Part shown: positions 60,527 through 64,000 of the stretch, in pieces | Position numbering within the stretch: the first letter of the stretch is position 1 | Layout: each line of letters starts with the position of its first letter | Source of the DNA: Bacillota bacterium | GTDB lineage: Bacteria; Bacillota; Clostridia; Acetivibrionales; DTU013 | Reading direction: 5' to 3' | Assembly: GCA_023426125.1 (NCBI GenBank) | Contig: JAFABI010000090.1 | Span: forward strand, 263,644-327,643 | Length of the DNA: 64,000 nucleotides | Notes under the pieces: model-generated | What the model was told of the DNA's origin: nothing | Database searches by the model: none | The model's input: the letters and a program-made list of their open reading frames with translations, nothing else | Program-made: the position numbers and the translations under genes

Positions 60527-60553
60527 CTCCGTCAACGGAGGTCTTTTTTTTTT
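60527..60553 (+). terminator. Short terminator or attenuator before rpmG
   Basis: A 5-bp stem CTCCG-TCAA-CGGAG is followed by TC and ten Ts. It lies just behind the promoter above, so it may be an attenuator of the ribosomal protein operon, or it may terminate the opp transcript. Confidence 0.5.
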
Positions 60554-60594
60554 GCGAGGGCTTTTAAAATGCGGGGATGCTGGAGGTATAAGGG

Positions 60595-60744
60595 ATGAGA
60601 GTTAAAATTGTTATGGCTTGTGCGGATTGCAAGCAAAGGAATTACAACACCATGAAGAACAAAAAGAACGATCCGGACAGGATCGAAATGAAAAAGTATT
60701 GCAAATTTTGCCATAAGCACACATCACACAAAGAAACGAAATAA
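60595..60744 (+). CDS. rpmG: 50S ribosomal protein bL33
   Basis: A 49-residue protein beginning MRVKIVMACADCKQRNY. It has the bL33 zinc-ribbon cysteines C9-x2-C12 and C36-x2-C39 (YCKFCHKHT), the zinc-binding form of this protein. ATG follows GGAGG at eight bases. It lies in the standard rpmG-secE-nusG order. Confidence 0.95.
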   Translation: MRVKIVMACADCKQRNYNTMKNKKNDPDRIEMKKYCKFCHKHTSHKETK

Positions 60745-60764
60745 TTAAGCGGAGGTGCGGAAAC

Positions 60765-60989
60765 ATGGCTGAGAATGCAGGCACGTCCAAATTGGCGAAA
60801 GCCAGGAAGAATCTTGTCAGATTCTTTAAGGATATAAGAACTGAGCTTAAAAAGGTAATATGGCCTACAAGGCAGCAACTGGTAAACAATACCTTCAGTG
60901 TATTGATGACGTGTTTTGCTGTCGGGGCGCTTATCTGGATAGCAGACGAGGCTCTTAACTACTTAGTTAAATGGACTCTGGCAAAGTAA
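60765..60989 (+). CDS. secE: Preprotein translocase subunit SecE
   Basis: A 74-residue, single-helix SecE. The amphipathic stretch FFKDIRTELKKVIWPTRQQL, with the conserved WPT, precedes the membrane helix SVLMTCFAVGALIWIADEAL. It clamps SecY in the plasma membrane. ATG follows CGGAGGTG. Confidence 0.95.
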   Translation: MAENAGTSKLAKARKNLVRFFKDIRTELKKVIWPTRQQLVNNTFSVLMTCFAVGALIWIADEALNYLVKWTLAK

Positions 60990-61010
60990 TGAAGGAGGAC
61001 ATAAAGCCTT

Positions 61011-61544
61011 ATGCTGGTGAATGATATGCCTGAGGGCGCAAAATGGTATGTCGTCCATACTTATTCGGGGTATGAAAACAAAGTCAAGGCCAACCTGGAA
61101 AAAATTGTTGAAAACAGGAGCATGCAGGAATCCATCCTGGATATCGTCGTTCCCATGGAGGAGCAGATCGAGATCAAGGATGGCAAGAAGAAGGCGACCC
61201 TGCGGAAGGTGTTCCCCGGGTATGTTCTGGTCAAGATGCTGATGTCGGATGAATCCTGGTATGTCGTTAGGAATACCCGCGGCGTTACAGGCTTTGTCGG
61301 ACCGGGATCGAAACCTGTTCCGCTTACGGATGACGAAGTCAAGACCATGGGAGTGGAAGAATTTGCTCCTACCGTCGACTATGAAGTCGGCGACAATGTA
61401 AGGGTTATTTCCGGACCGCTGGAAAACTTCATCGGCATTGTTGAAGAGATCAACATGGAGAAGAAGAAGGTACGGGTGGCTGTTTCAATGTTTGGAAGAG
61501 AAACTCCGGTTGAATTGGAATTGACGCAAATACAAAAATTGTAA
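61011..61544 (+). CDS. nusG: Transcription termination/antitermination factor NusG
   Basis: A 177-residue NusG: the NGN domain begins AKWYVVHTYSGYENKVK and contains RKVFPGYVLVKM; the C-terminal KOW domain includes VGDNVRVISGPLENFIG. It binds RNA polymerase and couples transcription to pausing, termination or ribosomes. ATG at 61011 lies 12 bases after AAGGAGG, rather far, but no better start is present. Confidence 0.95.
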   Translation: MLVNDMPEGAKWYVVHTYSGYENKVKANLEKIVENRSMQESILDIVVPMEEQIEIKDGKKKATLRKVFPGYVLVKMLMSDESWYVVRNTRGVTGFVGPGSKPVPLTDDEVKTMGVEEFAPTVDYEVGDNVRVISGPLENFIGIVEEINMEKKKVRVAVSMFGRETPVELELTQIQKL

Positions 61545-61567
61545 TAAGCATTGGTTTGATAGGCAGA

Positions 61568-61581
61568 AGACCGAAAGGTCT
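61568..61581 (+). other. GNRA-type hairpin in the rplK leader
   Basis: AGACC-GAAA-GGTCT forms a short stem with a GAAA tetraloop, between nusG and rplK (132-base gap). It may be part of ribosomal-protein leader structure; no known leader was matched. Confidence 0.35.
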
Positions 61582-61676
61582 CTTTACGTCTATAGATTAA
61601 CTATTTGAAAATTGCCGGAAAGCGGTATTTTATGCTGCCGACAGCGGTTTTCAAAAGATTGGGAGGTGGAATAAAC

Positions 61677-62102
61677 ATGGCAAAGAAAATAACCGGCTAT
61701 GTAAAACTTCAGATTACAGCGGGGAAGGCAACTCCGGCTCCACCGGTTGGACCAGCTTTAGGACAGCATGGTGTAAACATCATGGGATTCTGCAAGGAGT
61801 TCAATGAGAGGACGGCCAAAGATGCAGGATTGGTAATACCGGTAGTTATTACCATTTATGCGGACAGATCCTTTACTTTTATTTTGAAAACTCCGCCGGC
61901 TTCGGTTCTTTTGAAGAAGGCATGCAAGATCGAGAGCGGTTCAGGTAAGCCGAACAAGGAAAAAGTTGCAAAGATCTCCAAAGCGGAAGTTAGAAAAATA
62001 GCTGAAATGAAAATGCCCGATCTTAACGCAGCCAGCGTTGATGCTGCAGCCAGCATGATCGCCGGAACGGCAAGAAGCATGGGTATTGTTGTGGAAGAGT
62101 GA
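61677..62102 (+). CDS. rplK: 50S ribosomal protein uL11
   Basis: A 141-residue uL11: the proline-rich start AGKATPAPPVGPALGQHGVN and the C-terminal rRNA-binding domain (IAGTARSMGIVVE) are standard. ATG at 61677 follows GGGAGGTGG; the longer frame has no homology. It forms the GTPase-associated centre with L10 and L7/L12. Confidence 0.96.
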   Translation: MAKKITGYVKLQITAGKATPAPPVGPALGQHGVNIMGFCKEFNERTAKDAGLVIPVVITIYADRSFTFILKTPPASVLLKKACKIESGSGKPNKEKVAKISKAEVRKIAEMKMPDLNAASVDAAASMIAGTARSMGIVVEE

Positions 62103-62212
62103 GTTTAAACCGTTAAGACAGAGAGCATATATCCGGTTTCTGATATTTGGTTTCTGGTTGTGGGAGGGAACGGGAGTTTCCCGAAAAATTTACCACGAAG
62201 GAGAGGATAGGA

Positions 62213-62908
62213 ATGAAGAGAGGCAAAAAATATCTTGAAAGTTCAAAGTTAATCGATAGAGCGACATTCTACGATCCGGCCCAGACCATGTCGCTGGCAA
62301 AGCAGGCGGCCAAGGCAAAATTCGATGAGACCGTTGAAGCCCATATCAAGCTTGGCGTCGATTCAAGGCATGCCGATCAGCAGGTCAGGGGTGCGGTTGT
62401 TCTGCCCCATGGTACCGGTAAAAAAGTAAGGGTTCTTGTTTTTGCAAAGGGCGACAAGGCTAAGGAAGCCGAACAGGGCGGCGCCGATTATGTAGGTGCC
62501 GAGGATCTGGTGGCAAAAATACAGGGTGAAAACTGGTTTGATTTTGACGTAGTAGTAGCTACGCCCGATATGATGGGTGTTGTGGGCAGACTCGGTAAGA
62601 TTCTCGGTCCCAAGGGACTCATGCCAAACCCCAAGGCCGGTACGGTTACACCGGATGTTACCAGGGCGATTGCAGACATCAAAGCCGGTAAGATTGAGTA
62701 CAGGCTTGACAAGACAAACATCATCCATTGCCCCATCGGCAAGGTGTCCTTTGAAGCTGAAAAGCTGGTGGACAATTTCCACACCCTGATGGAAGCAATC
62801 ATCAAGGCAAAACCGGTTGCAGCAAAAGGCCAGTACCTGAAGAGCGTTGTTGTTTCGACAACAATGGGACCGGGGATAAAGGTCAATACGGCCAAGGTAA
62901 CCGAATAA
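62213..62908 (+). CDS. rplA: 50S ribosomal protein uL1
   Basis: A 231-residue uL1. Landmarks are KRGKKYLESSKLIDR at the start and RLGKILGPKGLMPNPKAGTV in the middle. ATG at 62213 follows AAGGAGAGG. It binds 23S rRNA in the L1 stalk and commonly represses its own L11-L1 message. Confidence 0.96.
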   Translation: MKRGKKYLESSKLIDRATFYDPAQTMSLAKQAAKAKFDETVEAHIKLGVDSRHADQQVRGAVVLPHGTGKKVRVLVFAKGDKAKEAEQGGADYVGAEDLVAKIQGENWFDFDVVVATPDMMGVVGRLGKILGPKGLMPNPKAGTVTPDVTRAIADIKAGKIEYRLDKTNIIHCPIGKVSFEAEKLVDNFHTLMEAIIKAKPVAAKGQYLKSVVVSTTMGPGIKVNTAKVTE

Positions 62909-62942
62909 ATTATGTCCATGCTGTAAGGCAAAAATATTTTGC

Positions 62943-62971
62943 TTTACAAACGGGAGATATTATTGTAAGAT
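62943..62971 (+). promoter_or_regulatory. Promoter for rplJL
   Basis: TTTACA, 17-base spacer, TAAGAT, directly before the L10 leader. Confidence 0.55.
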
Positions 62972-62977
62972 AGACGT

Positions 62978-63120
62978 TGTTCAACTGAATATTTGCATGC
63001 CATAGACAGCAGGTGCCGTAAAAAGCGTAAATGACTCCGGTCGCCCTGCCGAGGTAGGAATCGTTTCTTAAGAAACCTTTACCCTTTGTATGTCTTTGCA
63101 TGCAAAGGGTTTATTTATTA
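62978..63120 (+). ncRNA. Ribosomal protein L10 leader
   Basis: The segment ATAGACAGCAGGTGCCGTAA ... CCCTGCCGAGGT carries the conserved pairings of the L10 leader, an mRNA structure bound by L10 (with L12) to control rplJL. It ends in a 12-bp stem (ACCCTTTGTATG / CATGCAAAGGGT, 63081-63110) followed by TTATTTATTA, the expected terminator. Confidence 0.88.
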
Positions 63121-63145
63121 TGGAAGGTATAAGGAGGTGTAAATA

Positions 63146-63679
63146 TTGCCAAAGGAAAATACGATTAGTCAAAAACGTGTAGTCATTGATGAAATCAGTG
63201 GGAAAATGAAGGCTGCAAAAGCCATCGTTTTTGCTGACCACAGAGGACTTACCGTCGAACAGGATACCGAACTGAGAAACGCTCTCAGAAAAGCAGGAGT
63301 CGAATACAAGGTTGTGAAGAACACCCTCACCAGATTTGCTGCCAAAGAGAACGGACTTGACGGTCTGGATCCCATATTGAACGGACCGACGGCCATGGCT
63401 TCAAGCCCCACGGATGCAGTCGCTCCCGCCAAGGTGTTGAGCGAGTATGTCAAGAAGTTTGACAAGCTTGAGTTGAAAGCGGGCGTCGTAGAAGGCAAGA
63501 TTATCGATGTAAACGGAATAAAGGCTCTTGCGGACCTGCCTTCGAGAGAAGTGCTCATATCCAAGGTTTTGGGCGGCTTGAACGCTCCCATCTCCGGTCT
63601 GGTAAATGTACTGAACGGAAACATCCGGGGTCTTGTCGTGGCATTGAATGCTATTGCTGAACAAAAGGCAAGCGCATAA
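63146..63679 (+). CDS. rplJ: 50S ribosomal protein uL10
   Basis: A 177-residue uL10: AKAIVFADHRGLTVEQDTEL and VEYKVVKNTLTRFA in the N-terminal rRNA-binding domain and an alpha-helical L12-binding tail (LVVALNAIAEQKAS). TTG at 63146 follows AAGGAGGTG at seven bases. It is controlled by the leader above. Confidence 0.95.
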   Translation: MPKENTISQKRVVIDEISGKMKAAKAIVFADHRGLTVEQDTELRNALRKAGVEYKVVKNTLTRFAAKENGLDGLDPILNGPTAMASSPTDAVAPAKVLSEYVKKFDKLELKAGVVEGKIIDVNGIKALADLPSREVLISKVLGGLNAPISGLVNVLNGNIRGLVVALNAIAEQKASA

Positions 63680-63729
63680 TGAAACACAATAAAAATTTTT
63701 ATTAATTAAAATATGGAGGTATTTTTAAA

Positions 63730-64000
63730 ATGGCTAGCGAAAAAGTTACAAAATTGATTGAAGATGTTAAGGCATTAACCGTATTGGAATTGTCCGAATT
63801 GGTAAAGGCTCTTGAAGAAGAATTCGGCGTATCCGCAGCAGCAGCACCCGCAGCAGTTGCGGCAGCTCCTGCAGCAGGCGGCGCAGCAGCACCCGCAGCT
63901 GAAGAAAAGACGGAATTCAACGTTATCCTGAAGGATGTCGGCGCAGAAAAGATCAAGGTTATCAAGGTTGTCAGGGAATTGACAGGCCTGGGCCTGAAGG
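63730..64000 (+). CDS. rplL: 50S ribosomal protein bL12 (L7/L12), cut by the right edge
   Basis: The first 90 residues are present: N-terminal dimerisation domain (VTKLIEDVKALTVLELSELV), the Ala/Pro-rich hinge (AAAAPAAVAAAPAAGGAAAP), and the start of the C-terminal domain (EKTEFNVILKDVG). ATG follows GGAGG. It continues past the window end. Confidence 0.95.
   Translation, partial: MASEKVTKLIEDVKALTVLELSELVKALEEEFGVSAAAAPAAVAAAPAAGGAAAPAAEEKTEFNVILKDVGAEKIKVIKVVRELTGLGLK

Noticed and set aside
60434..60594. tRNA gene before rpmG/secE, as in many bacteria
   Set aside because: No cloverleaf or TTCGA-type T-loop in proper context was found.

Overview
The window looks like a chromosomal segment of a Gram-positive, low-to-medium GC anaerobe of the class Clostridia. 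The evidence is strong AGGAGG-type ribosome binding sites, many TTG starts, YesM/YesN-type two-component regulation of CUT1 sugar transporters, DUF5711, DUF5317, DUF4367 and YkvI-type genes, and the Firmicutes order rpmG-secE-nusG-rplK-rplA-rplJ-rplL at the right edge. All gene calls come from reading translations and motifs; no database search was run.

Layout. 1-6.3 kb: an ABC importer operon (DUF3798 binding protein cut by the left edge, a two-domain ATPase, two permeases) followed by an MFS transporter. 6.4-8.8 kb: a gene graveyard with a CUT1 permease fragment joined to a fragment resembling BREX BrxL, and a YesN-type response regulator broken by an 8-bp tandem duplication and cut short at its 3' end. 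8.8-15.2 kb: an orphan deacetylase-like protein, a DUF5317 membrane protein, then a small sugar/polyol module (zinc dehydrogenase, GntR/LacI-type repressor, Gfo/Idh/MocA oxidoreductase) whose control regions share a GTATAC-containing motif. 15.4-19 kb: a P-type Ca2+-ATPase and an unassigned TIM-barrel protein. 19-24 kb: a Gld-like ABC operon (ATPase, ABC-2 permease, GldG-like protein, DUF4340). 24-29 kb: a YkvI-like membrane protein, DUF5711 protein, CvpA, and an ECF sigma factor with its membrane partner.

28.9-46 kb is a glycan-use island: divergent GH2 glycosidase, two AraC regulators, sugar isomerase-like and Gfo/Idh genes on the plus strand, and on the minus strand a long run of response regulator, histidine kinase, lipoprotein binding protein, two CUT1 permeases, a second binding protein and a heparinase II/III-like lyase. 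The composition suggests sensing, import and breakdown of a uronic-acid-type oligosaccharide; this is inference. 46-50.4 kb: fatty acyl-CoA ligase, a second permease relic, a URO-D-family protein and another AraC regulator.

50.4-64 kb is more conserved: ilvD-ilvB (no small subunit visible), an oligopeptide importer oppA-oppBCDF behind duplicated promoters, and the rpmG-secE-nusG-rplKA / L10-leader-rplJL block, cut off inside rplL.

No CRISPR array, tRNA, rRNA, intact transposase or intact defence system was seen. The most unusual material is non-coding: a 175-bp branched palindrome with a related hairpin elsewhere, two 82-bp TGTCATT palindromic repeats (one nested in a second inverted repeat), GC-rich GCGGACGCGC repeats, and strong hairpins without U-tracts at several solute-binding-protein gene boundaries. 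A GH2 enzyme with substituted catalytic positions and the broken-gene zone are the best protein-level leads.
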